64,000 nucleotides of DNA from Agelaius tricolor (lineage: Eukaryota > Chordata > Aves > Passeriformes > Icteridae), in the NCBI GenBank assembly GCA_023055355.1, contig JALJCS010000037.1, forward strand, positions 930,001-994,000, given 5' to 3'. Position 1 is the stretch's first letter. Each line of letters begins with the position of its first letter. The notes below the pieces were generated by a model, which saw only the letters and a program-made list of their open reading frames with translations, had not been told where the DNA came from and did not search any database. Made by a program: the position numbers and the translations under genes. Shown piece after piece: positions 23,900 through 36,706 of this stretch.

Positions 23900-26800
23900 T
23901 CCCTCTCCCCCTTTGTTTCCCCAGTTTTTTCACAATACAAATGAGCACAGAAACTACAATGCCAAGCAGGCCCTCTCTAAGACATTTCATAATAATAATT
24001 AAATGAATTGTTTTGAGCAGCTCAGAAGCTGCTTTTCAGCTCTTTGCTGTGTTTCAGGTGATTTTCTTCCCCTTGTCTGTCTGGGAAATGAGGAAGACTC
24101 TGCCAGGTGCTGGCCCAGGTACAGGGGAATAGAAAAAGGAAGATTTCTTTGGGACATATGTAAGATCCACATTGTGCATGACTCAGCAGCTCGTGTCAAA
24201 ATTTGGCCCATATCAAGAGGAACACAAAAGGCTGATCACAATGAGCAATAATCCAAAAATACCCTGGCTAGGAGTGCATACTGTGGGTTTCTGAGCATGG
24301 CTTGACAATTAGAGCTGTACAAGACAGTCACAGGGACAAAAATAGAGCCCATTCCAAGTGGAAGGTACCTTTGAAATGTAGGATTTGCATTTTTTGGTGT
24401 GCATGCTTTCAACTCAAAAATTGCACCTTGGTTCAATAGAATGGGCAAAGTGTGAGGATAAACTCAAATATTATTTATTTTAATAATAATAAAAATCTGG
24501 AAGAAACCCAGGGGTATCATTTGTGCAAGATTTAACACAAAGGATTGTACTTTGCTTTGTTTTCCTTTAACAAATCTGTTGCTAATTCTAATTGTTCTAA
24601 GAGAGCTACTCCCATCCTTTCAGCAGTCCTTACCTGGCTCCCTCCTTCAACCCTCCAGCACTTTCCAGGTTCTGCCTCACATAAAAATATCTTCATGCTC
24701 CTGTGTTTATTCTGTTACCTGCCTCTAACAACATTTTCCAAGGTCTTTTAGGTGGCTGATGCACCATTAGGATACACAGCTGATGCCTGAAATTCTCCCA
24801 TTTTCCACATTTTGTGAAACAGCTCATTACCAAAGGGTGCTCCTATGGTGACATTCCTCTTGTGAGTTCTTCTCCCACTTTCTCCCAGACCTGCAGAAAA
24901 ATCTTGATTCCTTTTTGGTGCTTTAATACCTCTCACTCCTGGGTTCCTTTCTGCATGGAGGGGGTAAAACAGAATTTGCTCATAACTAAAAAAAGGAGTC
25001 TGTTCTCATTGCTCTTGAGACCATTCCACTCATGTTATACCTTTTTTACTGGACTCTGTCAGCCCAGTGACCTCTCCATTCTTGGCTACAAATTAAACAC
25101 AAAAAATTCTTAAAACAAATCCCAGGAGAGCAGTGGGGAAGGATACACAGATAAATCCTAAAGGTGACAACATCCATCACTTGTGCAGATTTCTGGGACC
25201 CACATATTCCCTCACCTCTCATTAAAAATCAATTCCCTCCCAGAGTTTGGATTTGATTCCAGCCATGGGAATGTGTGGGGAGGCTGGGGCTGGGTCTGAG
25301 CAGGATGAAGAGCTCTGCTCTCTCCCCACTCCCTCATGCTCTGACATTTCTTTGCAGAAATGGGGTCATTCTGGAGTATTTTGGAAGAAAGCAGCAGCCA
25401 CATTTCAGAGCTGAAAGGAGGCTCTGGCCAGGGCAATTTTCAGTGGTGATTGATTTTTGAAGTGACACGAGGTCATGACTGAAAATTTTGCCACATGTGT
25501 AAAGCTCAGCTCAGTGTGCTGGACAAAGCTGACCTGGCTGTTAACTGATGAGGCCTGTAAACCCATCCCCTTCTAAAATAAGAGTTTGCAGGCCAATCAA
25601 AGGACACTGGTCCCAATTCCAAAGCTTGTCCAGCTTGCTGCAGCCATGCCTTGCCAGCTCTAAAACATCCTCACAGCTCTGAGATGAGAGATGAGAGAGG
25701 AGAGAAAGGGTTGAACAGAGCCCAGGGCTGCCTTTTACTCACACCTCCTTCCCATTTTCTCCTCCCCATGTTCCTGTGGGTATGGAAAATGCTCAAAAAC
25801 GTTGTGCTGACCACCCTAATATAGATGAAGGAGAGTATTCTCAAACTGCCACCTGCAAGGGTCCTTGCATTTCATTTAATAAGATTGGATCTCATCCATT
25901 GCTGCAGAAATGCTGCAGACAAGCTCAGTCCCATCCCATCCACAGAGGACAAGGCAGCCCAGAGAGCTGCTTTGGGAAGTATTTGTCCCATGGATGCTCT
26001 GAGAGCATCTCCAATGACAATTTCTACAAAGCACCTCTGACCTGAGCAGTCCCTGACCACCACTCCACAGAAACCTTCTCTCCATAGCCCATCAACAGAA
26101 AGATCCATATTTTAACACCTCTTTTAATACTTTTTTTGGGTGACAAATTCAATGAGACAATCAGAGGGAGGGTGTGGTGACTCAAATATGAGCTAAGAGA
26201 AATGTCAGTGGCCATTTTTTACCTCTGCCTCAGACAAAGCACACGCCTCAGAGTGGCCATTCACACTTGCTATGTTTTCCCTTCAGCTGTTTTTGTAGCA
26301 CTTTGGGAATGCATAGGCAAAAAGGTGAATTGTCATCACTTCCTACATTTCCAACCTCATCAATGAACCACTTGGAGCTCGGGAAGTTCAGCTTTTCAAT
26401 TTCCATTTCTATGCAACCCTTGAGCAGTTCCGAGGATCAGGAAGCTCAGATGACCCAGCAGACCTCTCTTTGTGACTCCATCTCTGATTTAATTGTCCAT
26501 TCTGAGAAACTCTGTCCCAAAGGATCTCCAACATTTCAGCCACCAGACTCTCTAAGCCAAGGAGCAATACTTAACTTCTCTAAGTGTGATAGGAATTATG
26601 GACTGTTTTGTGAAGTAATGAAAGATGTCCATTAATGAAGTGAAAAGTAGAACTGGAGTTCATCTTGAATTGAGTTATCCAGAATAAACCCAAAAGATAA
26701 AACCACACTTACCTCTGAGCCACCACAATTTTTCTCCCTCTTCCCTTCTCTCTTCCAACTTGACAGAATGGTAGAAAACCAAGATCAAGGAGAAACAGGC

Positions 26801-29800
26801 CACCACTACCACACCTCACTTCAGCAAAGCCAGCCTTGGAAGTTTGTTGCACTGTCAGCAAGAAAAGCAATATCAAGCTTTGAAAAATTAATATGATGCT
26901 CACTTGCTGTCTAGTTCCTCCTCTGCTTGTCAATAATTCTGTTCATTCCATGAGTATTAAACCTGTTTGCCAGAGCCCTTAATGTGACAAGAAGCTGATG
27001 CCTGAAAGAACGATTACTTTCAACTATACATCATATTTAATTTATTACATAACCTGATGTTATTGCTTTTATTGATGAACTGTACTGTGTAAAATGATTA
27101 TTTGTTAAAGATTTCTCTGTAGTAAAGGAAAAAGGGGAAAAAAAGAAAAAAAAAAAAAAGAAGAAAAAGAGAAAAATCTTTACTGCTCCAGAAAGTCACT
27201 TGTAAATGCTTTTCTGAAAAGGTTCAGGACTGGGAGTTACTGTTATTACCTGAATTTTGGCTTTTTGCAGTGCAGAGCAGATCCACCTTCCTCCATCACT
27301 TAATTCAATCCCTCTCTGACACAGGGACAAGCAGCAGAGGAGCAGAGTGAGGCTTTTCCTGGTGGGATGATGCATGTTGAACTCCCTGCTCTGTGCCATT
27401 AAATCCAGGTACTTTGTTTGGGCAGGAAAACCCAAGTAAGTCCCACATGTAAGCTCGAGCAGGGTTTTCTCCTTTGTTCTCCTGTAATGTGAGGGGAGCT
27501 CATTGGTCTCTGTCATTGACACCCAGGGACTGCCACAAATGTTCTTCTGATGCTGCACATGGGCAAAATGAGAGATGAGGTTCCTGCCTTGAGGAAACAT
27601 CTACCCTGATTTGGGAAGGTGAGGAATAATGGAGTTTGGTTCGTGCATATGAGCAACAAAGGAGCAGAGATACATTAGGATTAGGGCTCTCATGGCAACT
27701 TAATTTCAATAAAGAGACCATTTCTTTGGCTTCCACGCTGTCCCAAGGAGTGGTTGGTATTTTTATGGATGCTAAAGGAAGCAGCTATCTTGGGTGACTA
27801 CTGTGGATGCTGATGGTTGAATCACTGGATCATCCCCACTGCCTATTTGTTATTTTAGGATTCCAGTTCAGAGGCAAAAATGACAATGTGAGAAATGTCT
27901 CATTTGGACAAGTCAGCACTCAGAGGCTGTGGTCCTTCTCCAGTGCTCCAGCTTCAACACTATTCTCCAGTACTTCAGCTCCTGAAGACAGGACACTGAG
28001 TAACCCTCTAGAACTTCCACTGAACCTCTCTGCATCTTGGTTTCCTAATTCTAGACCCACAGACTGAGAATATCCTGAACTAAACTGATCATGGCAAGAG
28101 ACTGCAGAGGAACCAAGAGGGCTCCAGCAGAGTATTTTCATCCTGACACCCTCCTTTTCCAAAAACACATGGCTTTAATTTGTTATGAGGGGCTGGGGAA
28201 GGCTGCAAAACTCACTCCATAAGAAAACTGATTTTAAAAAATCAAACCACAAAGGAAATGCACTATTCAGTGTCAAGTTTTAGAAATTAATTATCTGCCA
28301 ATTCCTGAAATCATGATATTAGCTGGAGTCTTATCTCTGGTTTCACTCAGGTAGCAACACAGCATTTTGAACAGAAGGCATTTTGAAGTCTGCAAACTAA
28401 ACAGAGACGTCCCTCCTGATTAAAAGGTGCTCTGCATTTCCATAATGCACTGGGAGAAATGCAGTCTCAGAAGGGTTCTTGGGATGGTTTGATACTGAAA
28501 CAGATGTAATAAAGAATTCAACCTGCTGCTGAGAGACATTTCTCTGGCATATTGGTTATAAAAATAACTAGTGATGGCACTGATATGAGAAGGAAGAATT
28601 AAGGATGCCTGGCTTTGGATGCATTTCTACTCCAGTGGAGGATCTCATTGCTTGGGCTTTTCCAAAGTGCCTTTTTCCCTGTAGAGTTTTTATTTTCAAG
28701 TCTTGAATCTCATGCTGCAGCTTCTCTGTTGACCAGGAACTTCTTAGAGGCTCTGATTCCATCCAGCTGAGTCTGAGTCCAAAAAACAGAAGCAAAAAAT
28801 GAGATCACTTTCTTTGCACTGTTTTGAGTCAAACTCTATTTCCCTGGGTGAAAGCAAATTTCAGGGGTAAAAAACATCCAGAAATTCAAACCCCAATGGC
28901 CTGCATTTCCCAGAAAGACTCAAATAATAGGAATGATTCAACTTTGCTGTTTCATTGCCTTCCTGACCCCTGCCATTCTCTGCCTTCCCGACGCCAGCAA
29001 GATCTTAACCAGGATTCTGGGAAACACAAGAGACCTGCAGCCTCTGATCACATAAAAGGAATAGAACAGGGAAAAGAAAAGAAGGGGAAAGCAAGCTAGA
29101 ATAAAGCAGATAAGCAAGAAAAAAAAAAAAAAAAAGAAAAAAAAATAGGTGAGCTACAGATTTTTAGGTAGCCCAGGGAATTTTGCTCATTGCCGAGACA
29201 TTGGCGTTTATTTGAATAAGGATCATCCTGCTCTGTCATGTGAGCACAATTTTGCTTCCTTCCCTTTCCCTGGCTCCATTTTCTCCTTCTCTTTTCCCTT
29301 CCATTGCTCTTTACTAGCAAAAATGAGGCTTCCTGCTTTGCACAGGCCTACTGAGCCATGCAGGCCACCACAGTGGATGCTTCCCAGGCAGCTTTGCCAA
29401 GCAGGCTTTGGACTGTGACTGGTTTTTCCCCAAATCACTGCTCTTCCTGGCAGCCCAGCCAGTCCCTCCCACACTCCTGCCTGTGCACAAATGCAGGGCC
29501 CTGCCTGGCACACCCATCCATCTTCTGAAGGACATGAGAGATGCCTCACTGACACCTGTTTTTCTTTTGTCACCTCCCCATCCCTCATTCCAGCCATCCA
29601 AACTGAGTTCTCAGCTAATTAAAGAGAAAGCAGATATGGGAGGTGCAGGTGTTTTTGTTTTTGTTTTTGTTTTTTGTTTTCAAAACTCTCCCTTATCTCA
29701 GAGGAATTTACACAGGAGTTGGTTTCTCAATCTCTTTTTTATGCTTCCCCTGGTGACCTGCTCTGTGCTGGGGATGTGACACTGACCTCCAGCAGCAGAA

Positions 29801-31204
29801 CTTTCAACTTTCCCTTTGCTCCCAGTGCTGTCCCTGAGTTCCTTGCAACTCATGGAAAACCCATTAATTCTGTCTGTGCCCTATCAGATGAAAACCTCCA
29901 TTCAAGTAACATTTCAAATATCAGCTGCTTCGCCTTAATATCTTTCTCAATAACATTTCTCCCAGCTCCACACTCACACTCTGCTCCCCTGGGTGCTTCC
30001 CTTTTCTGTGAGTTTTGTTGATTCTTTAAGAGCACACACTCTCTACTCCCTCTTTCTGCTGATGTTCTCCACTGCAGCCTGCTCTTTCCTACTCCATCTC
30101 CTCTTTCTCTTGTCCTTATTTTATTCCTCTTCTATGAGGAGAAGCAGCAGCTCTTTTCTACATTTCCCAGTCCCAAATTTCAGCCCCAACAGAGACTTGC
30201 TGTTACCAGAGACTTCCCACTTGGGAAAGAACTTACCCAGCTGCTTGTTCATCAAAACAGCAGCCACAGAATTTGCTGGGCCATGGCTGTAGAAGCACAA
30301 AAACCTTCCTGAGCAGCCCTGAGGACCCATCCCAGTGATTCAACCAAGACATCCCTGTTTCCACTGGACTGAGTTCCACTCTCTTAGGGCCAGATTTTAG
30401 CTCCAGAGAATAGGGAGGCTGTGAGGTGTTTCACACCCCACCAGCCTCCCTGACAGGCCTGGGCTATGACTCCACAGCCTCTGTCACAAGGCTTTTGTGG
30501 GTGGAAGCTTGTTTTTGTATCCATCAGTGAGCCCCAGAAGTTATGGATGCAGCATGGAGACCGTGACTCAGTACATCCTCCCCTTCCTCAGCCAACACCT
30601 TCCAGATTTGGAACAGCAGAGCCTGGGTGTAGGTTCAATGTCAGTGGGCATGGGCTTGTGTAGGAGATAAAAAGGGCTGACAAACACCTGATGCCATCAA
30701 AAATTCTCTTCTGACATCAATGAGGACCTTCCAGCTTCTGCCCAGAGGCAGAAATGATCCTGGACTTTGCCAAAGTTTCTCCTTTCTGTGTTAACACTTT
30801 TCAAAGTGCTCTTCTTAACTTGTCCAGCCCCTCAGTCCTTCTCCCCTCTCCTTGTCTGGCAGAGCTCTGTGTCCCTGGGGTGCAGGAGGCTGGGGCAGTG
30901 CTGGGGGACAGCCAGGGACACAGGGAGAAGCCAGTGAGAGGCAGCAGTGTGGGCAGGAACACGTGGTGATAACCCATAATAACCATCTCTCACACAGGAA
31001 ATCTGTGTGTTTACCCAAGGAAAAACATTGGAAAAGGCTTGGGAGAAACCAAATACCCCAGGGATGGACGGGCCAGATGTGGGTGAGATCCTGCCCTTCC
31101 TGCAGGTCCCTACCAGCAGGGGATGGGGAGCACCCTTGGACTCGTGGCAGTGGCTGGGGGGGACAGGGACACCTGGAGCCACCCTGGGGGACCTGAGCAG
31201 GGAC
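23900..31204. other. Long quiet intergenic stretch, no gene seen
   Basis: About 7.3 kb with no LTR or CR1 sequence that I can recognise. Low-complexity A-rich tracts lie at about 27127-27175 and 29119-29147, and a (GTTTTT)n tract at about 29651-29685. 26940-27115 is A/T-rich without repeat signatures. The frames at 26267-26635 plus, 27196-27600 minus and 30815-31312 minus (122-165 codons) show no domain, signal peptide or splice context and are treated as chance. Confidence 0.5.
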
Positions 31205-31210
31205 AAACAG

Positions 31211-31568
31211 TGTGGCTGCAGCTCTCTGGTCACAGAGAGCAGCGGGCACAACTTTCCCAGGCATTGTCCTGGGCAGGGCTGCGAGAAGATCAGAGAAAAG
31301 AATGAGAAACAATTCTTATCTTCACTTGCTGCACCTGTGGTTGTGAACGTGTGGAATGTGCTGTGGAGATTTGTTCACCAAAGGGTGGTTTCTTAATTGG
31401 CCAATGGTGATGGTGTGTTAGTTGAAGGACAAATTAGGAAAAGCTGTATTGGACTGTCTGTAAGGGTGATGGGTTTCTTAATTATAGTATAATAAAGTGA
31501 TGGATCAACCTTCTGGAATCATGGAGTCAATGCTAATTATTACCTGGCTGGGGACACCTGCTATGACA
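31211..31568 (+). mobile_element. Solo LTR (family A, copy 2), 358 bp, with 6-bp target duplication
   Basis: Begins TGTGGCTGCAG and ends CTATGACA, flanked by perfect repeats AAACAG at 31205-31210 and 31569-31574. It has AATAAA at 31491-31496, then the CCTTCTG..TGGAGTC motif of the R/U5 region. It aligns with 7307-7682 in reverse. No internal sequence follows; the next LTR (family F) starts 222 bases downstream in unrelated DNA. Confidence 0.92.
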
Positions 31569-31790
31569 AAACAGGGGGACTCCAAAGCTGTTGCTGAAGA
31601 GATCACTCAGCTCTCATTCTGATCCAGCAGCAGCCATGACCCCACAGCCAGACACCACCCCAGACCTTTGGCTTCATTCCTGTGCTCAGGTTGCTCTTAC
31701 CCCACACAGGCTCAGAGCTCACCCCACACTGATTCCCAGCTGAGGCTCCTCCAGTCCAACCACCACAGCTTCCAATCCCCACTGACTGCA

Positions 31791-32206
31791 TGTGGCATTC
31801 ACATTCTCTGAAAAAAATCCCTTCACCCAGGGTTTTTCTCCTGGGAAGCTGAGAGTCCTCAGAGAAAAGGAAAACAATTTTTATCTCATTTGCTTCTCCT
31901 GTGCTGTGCTCATGTGAAATGTGTTTGGAGATTGTTCACCCACAGGTGATTGTTCCATTGCGTTCTGCTGGGAGTTGTTTCCACTCTTTGGCCAATCAGG
32001 GCCAAGCTGTGTCAGGACTCTGGAAAGAGTCACAAGTTTTCATTATTATCTTTAGCATTCAGTAGGTATCATTTCTGTATTCTTTAGTTTAGTATAGTAT
32101 TCTTTAATATAATATAGTATAATAAAGTATAATAAATTACCCTTCTGATAAGATAGAGTCCTCCTCATCATTTCTGCCTTCATCGGGGCACCCTGCATTT
32201 ACAATA
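31791..32206 (+). mobile_element. Solo LTR (family F, copy 1), about 416 bp
   Basis: Begins TGTGGCATTCACATTCTC and ends TTTACAATA, the same non-CA terminus seen at 34536-34954. Landmarks in order: CACCCAGGG box, TTGGCCAATC box (CCAAT-like), TA-rich run, AATAAA at 32121-32126 and 32131-32136, then CCTTCTG..AGAGTC. The 6-bp flanks are actgca (31785-31790) and attcca (32207-32212), matching at 4 of 6, so the duplication is eroded or absent. Confidence 0.85.
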
Positions 32207-32212
32207 ATTCCA

Positions 32213-34439
32213 CACGTTTTAGGATTTGGTGTAGCCAGGAATTAACACACAGCTAATTTTTTCCTGGGTTACTGAGGCATGGGAGTTTGGTGGGGTAGAA
32301 TTGTCTTAATGTGGTCTGAAATATTCAAGAGGAACAGAGACAAATCTCTGCATATATTTCCTTCAGTGCACTTGGGGAGAGGCTGCCCACAGAGAGAAGT
32401 AATGCTCCATATGGATTTCAACCTGTGCAAGGTGGAATGGACTCAGCTGAGTAGTTTGCAATACATAATTTATCAAAGGAGTTTATCTTCTATTTTTTGC
32501 TCATGGTTTCCTCAGATTGTTGTGGGATTTTGTGATTTTTTTTCCCACAGCCCTTCATTATTCAAGCATAGTTGGGGATTTTACATATATATATAAATAT
32601 ATGTATGGATAAAATCTCTAAAGATTCCTCTGAAGAGGTTTTAGTTGTTTCAGTAGTAATGGTGAGTTGAATTGTGTGTCCCTGGTCTTATTATTCACAC
32701 TAGGAGGAAGTTGCAATAACCACTGAATAGCCATGCACATTAATTTTGGAATTCATGTTCATCTGGAAGAATTCTGTGGGATGAATGTTTATTGCTTTTG
32801 TTGTTATTACTGTTTATTTTATAATAGCAGGAGGAGCTCCATTGTCCTTAGTCTCCTGGTGGACACCAAGGGGTGCAAGACAACTGAAGGAATTTCATTA
32901 TATATTTGGAGGATGCATTTATACCAACGTTATCATTATATTCTTTCTGTCTAATATTTTTTCCTGAGCTGAATACTTAATTCTTCTTCAAGGACCAGCT
33001 TTAGCATATGCAGGGCCCTGTGTGAAATCAACACAGCATAATCAGAAAGGAAAATTATATGGAGGGGTGTAATGGAGGCTGGAATTATGAAAACTATATA
33101 TAAAAAAATCCAGGCCCATGCTGACTCCTTTCTACTTCCAGCCATTTATCTAGACCTGGGCAAGCAGTACAAATAAAGAGCAAATTAGTTGGATTTGCAC
33201 CATTACAAAGTAATCTTAAAAGAATTTATTTTACAATTTCCTAATCATTCCATCATTAGTTTCTCAGTCCACAGCCAGATTGTGCAATGTGCTTTCACAT
33301 GGGTTTGAAATTTAAAACAGGTAGAAGGACCTTTCACACTAAAACTGCTTCCACAGGCTGGTGATGGCCTAAAGTGAGGTGTTTTAGGGGAAGGATAGCA
33401 CCCTTAAACCTATTTTACCTTGTCTCTCACTTCTCAGTGAATCAGGACACAGGAAAATCTTTGTGTTTCTCCTAAAGCCAAATCCTCTGATTTAGACCAT
33501 TTTTGGACCAGGGACTAAAATGCTGTCACTGTTCAAAGCAATGGCAAAACTCAGAAAAGTCAATCTCCTAATGATGTCTACATTTTGAAAGGGAAAAAAA
33601 AAAAAAAAAAGAAAAACAGGAAGGGAAGGCAGAAGGACAACCTGTGATGTTCAAGAATAAAGAACCTGCAGACTGGAAATGAAGCCCCCTTTAAATGAAA
33701 GCTGGAGTCCCCAAAATCTAAAAGCATCCTGCTTAATTAGGCTCTCCTGCAAAACATAAGCAACAAATGCTATTGTGAGGCAGCTCCTGGGGTTTATTTC
33801 CTTGTTTATTTGCCTGTTTGTTTCTGAGCAGCCAAAGAAAACTTCTCCAGGGACCTGTTTGATTCTTTTCTGCAGTTTGGGCTGGAATATTGATCCCAGA
33901 GAAGAGATGGGTGTTTTGTGTCTGTGTGTTGGAGAAGAGATGTGAGTTTTGTGTATGGGAGCTTTGTGTATATGAGGATGTGTAAGCTTGTAGGGATGCA
34001 GAACTCATGAGAAAGGCTTGGAATTCACCTGACAGCCCCATCCCCTCCCACAGCAGCCCTTCTCCTCCTTTCTCCAAGCCCAAGCTCAGAGGAAGTCATG
34101 TATTGCCATTGCTTCAAAACCCAGCTCTAATTTTCTGGCTAATGAAAGACGTATTGACAAAAGTTGACATTAAGCGGAACTAATTACACTGTAACTGCTG
34201 AATAACTAAGAAATAACTACCCTGTAATTTATGGTGCAGCATGGCCTCGGTGCAGCAGCTCTCAGAGCTGCTCTCTCTGTGCTGAGCTCACTGGTGCATG
34301 AGCTGCAGAACTTTTCCCCTGCCAGGAGGATCCTCTGGATGTGAAGCTGCAAACACTTGGCCATGATTAGAGCAAAAACCCTGCCAGGCTTCCCACAGCC
34401 CTTCTGAGCAATGGGATACGTGACTGCCCCCACCTTCTA
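32213..34439. other. Intergenic sequence, no gene seen
   Basis: About 2.2 kb. It holds a short TA-rich run near 32585-32605 and an A-run near 33593-33610. 34085-34235 is A/T-rich, repeat-free and raised as a possible conserved non-coding element. No gene is supported. Confidence 0.55.
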
Positions 34440-35300
34440 ATTCTAATCTTAATGTTATTCTCTTACATATCCATATCCCATCCAGTATTGCAGTGTTAAA
34501 CTGTGTTTCAATAATATCAAAGTGAAGCACTTCAGTATTGTATTTGCTGGGAAATGCCCTGACGAAGGCAGGAATGATGAATCTGACTCCATGTGCTCAG
34601 AAGGCTAATTTACTACTTTATTATACTAGATTATATTAAATACTATACTACACTAAAGAATACTATACTAAAGAAAGGATACTTAATGCTAAAAAGATAA
34701 TAATGAAAACTCCTGACTCTTTCCAGAGCCCTGACACAGCTTGGCCCTGATTGGCCCAAGAGTGAAAACAACTCCCAGCAGAATGCAATGGAACAATCAC
34801 CTGTGGGTGAACAATCCCCAAACACATTCCACGTGAGCACAGCACAGGAGAAGCAAATGAGATGAGAATTGTTTTCCTTTTCTCTGAGGCTTCTCAGCTT
34901 CCCAGGAGAAAAACCCTGGGCGAAGGGATTTTATCAGAGAATGTGAATGCCACACTTCAGGAGGTGGTGGCAAAACTTCTTGTCTCAGTTTAGAGACAAA
35001 TTTTAGGAGAAAATGCCCTGAAATGAGCATTTTCTCTAAAGACAAGGGCTTTGATAAACCTATTTGCCAATGAGAGAAATGAATACCAATGGGTAATAGT
35101 GAAAAAAAAACCCAAAAAACAAAAAAAAGTTTGTTAAGCAAAAAACAAGGGTGCCCACAAGGCACAGATAAGGATTGAATAAATACTAGATATTGAAATT
35201 TTAAAACCTTAACCTCCTCACCAGGCTTTCAGGGCCAGGGGACAGAAATGGAAGCTATCCCCTTTGTCTTGGGGAAGGGAAGCACACGAGTTCACCTGCC
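34440..35300 (-). repeat. Inverted-repeat pair 1, left arm (contains a later LTR)
   Basis: Outside the LTR at 34536-34954 and its duplicated CTTCAG, this arm is about 436 bp and is the reverse complement of 36278-36706. The outer 88 bases differ at about five sites; the inner half has more gaps, including different lengths of an A-rich tract (about 35101-35130). Past about 35300 similarity becomes weak but may not stop at once. The arm is probably one copy of an unnamed dispersed repeat. Confidence 0.85.
34536..34954 (-). mobile_element. Solo LTR (family F, copy 2), 419 bp, with 6-bp target duplication
   Basis: Inserted in the left arm of inverted-repeat pair 1. Direct repeats CTTCAG lie at 34530-34535 and 34955-34960, and the partner arm keeps the uninterrupted site (single CTTCAG in reverse at about 36613-36618). 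On minus it begins TGTGGCATTCACATTC, has AATAAA (complement of 34617-34622) and ends ACAATA. The empty site fixes both ends, so the non-CA terminus is real for this copy. Confidence 0.93.
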
Positions 35301-36277
35301 TGGTTTTTATTCAAAGCCCTAATCCCATCTGGGATGCCCTCTCTCTCACAAGGAGTCCACGCCACCTCCTGCACCAGCTCCTCATTGTGGATACCAAGGG
35401 CTGGGATATATGACAGGGCTGTTGTGGGGTCTGGCTGTCTGCCCTCTGTAATTGTGGTACCAAGCTCGTTCCTCTACTCAAATAATTTGTTGGAAGAGGC
35501 ATTAACCATGAGCTGGGAGCAGGGGAAGGCGAGATTCCTTGTTTTCACAAGGAGTGAATCTTGGGGAGATTCACTAGAATCTCTCCCATACATCACTGTC
35601 ACACAGCAATATCAGCATCCCGCTCAGAAGATAAGTTTAAATGTGCCCTGTTCCATCTGATCAAACTCAGAATTTCTTAGACTTCATCATTAAAGCTGAT
35701 GAGAAAACAGGCATTTGGCCTCCAGAGAAATCTGGCAGCTAAACTTTCATTTATGTCTCAGATAGGACCAAATCAGGAAATACAGGTTTGAAATATTTCT
35801 GCTCAGAAGTATCTTGGGCTGATTTTATGATGATACTTTATTCCCTAATCATCTGCTTTATGCCCAGAAATGTCTGCTACAGTTTTAAGCTAGACTCAGG
35901 GGTGGGACAGGAAGGTTTGAGCCCCTGCACAGTTTGGTTCAAACCCTTTCTCACCTCAGTGCACGCTGGGCAAGGTGGACTGGGTCATTACAATATTCCT
36001 TTTGTTGGCTTAGTTTTTGCTTGCTTGGGTAAGAAGCTTTTTTTTTTCTTTCCCAACCATTTTACCTGGACTCCAGCAGAGATCCTTCAGTTGTTTCTTG
36101 AGGTATTTTTTCCCTTGAACTGCTTCTGCTTGGGTTTTGGGGTTATTTTTCCCTCTGCACCAGTTGATCCAGGCCCCAGGGGAGATGGAGCCAGCACAAG
36201 ACAGGACACCAAACCCACCAGCTTCACTTGCTGTGAGGAGGGGACAAATGCCAGAAGGATTCCCATCTATTCTGCCT
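35301..36277. other. Spacer of inverted-repeat pair 1, no gene supported
   Basis: About 0.98 kb. The plus-strand frame at 35788-36312 (174 codons) is the longest non-repetitive frame nearby. It is rich in hydrophobic residues, with a phenylalanine run from a T-tract, and runs into the right arm. I recognise no domain and do not call it a gene. Faint similarity between the two inner edges suggests the arms once extended further in. Confidence 0.5.
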
Positions 36278-36706
36278 GGCAGGTGAACTCATGTGCCTCC
36301 CTTTCCCTGTGACAAAAGGGACAAAATCTGCCATCTCTGCCCCCTGGGGGAATGGGAGTTAAGGTTTTGAAATTTCAATATCTATAATTTATTCAATCCT
36401 TATCTATGCCTTGTGGGCACCCTTTTTTTTTTTTTTTTTCTTAACAAACATTTTTTGGTTTGTTTTTTTTTACTATCACCCACTGGTATTAATTTCTCTC
36501 ATTGGCAAATAGGTTTATCAAAGCCCTTCTCTTTAGAGGAAACACTTATTCCAAGGCATTTTCTCCTAAAATTTGTCTCTAAACCGAGACAAGAAGTTAT
36601 GCCACCACCTCCTGAAGTGCTTCATTTCGATATTACTGAAACACAGTTTAGCACTGCAATACTGGATGGGATATGGATATGTGAGAGAATAACATTAAGA
36701 TTCTAA
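36278..36706 (+). repeat. Inverted-repeat pair 1, right arm
   Basis: Reverse-complement partner of 34440-35300, uninterrupted. It contains a T-rich tract at about 36421-36470 equivalent to the A-rich tract of the left arm. I could not identify matching terminal duplications around this copy. Confidence 0.85.

Noticed and set aside
23393..24002. Long frames rich in Leu/Ser/Phe (plus) and Lys/Arg/Glu (minus)
   Set aside because: Produced by the pentanucleotide microsatellite.
31569..31790. Possible provirus between the LTRs at 31211 and 31791
   Set aside because: The two LTRs belong to different families, the first has its own target duplication, and the 222-bp gap has no primer-binding site or coding sequence.
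35788..36312. 174-codon plus frame between the arms of inverted-repeat pair 1
   Set aside because: No recognisable domain, passes through a T-run and into the repeat arm, and has no splice or promoter support. Kept as spacer; a retroviral or transposon protein could not be recognised.
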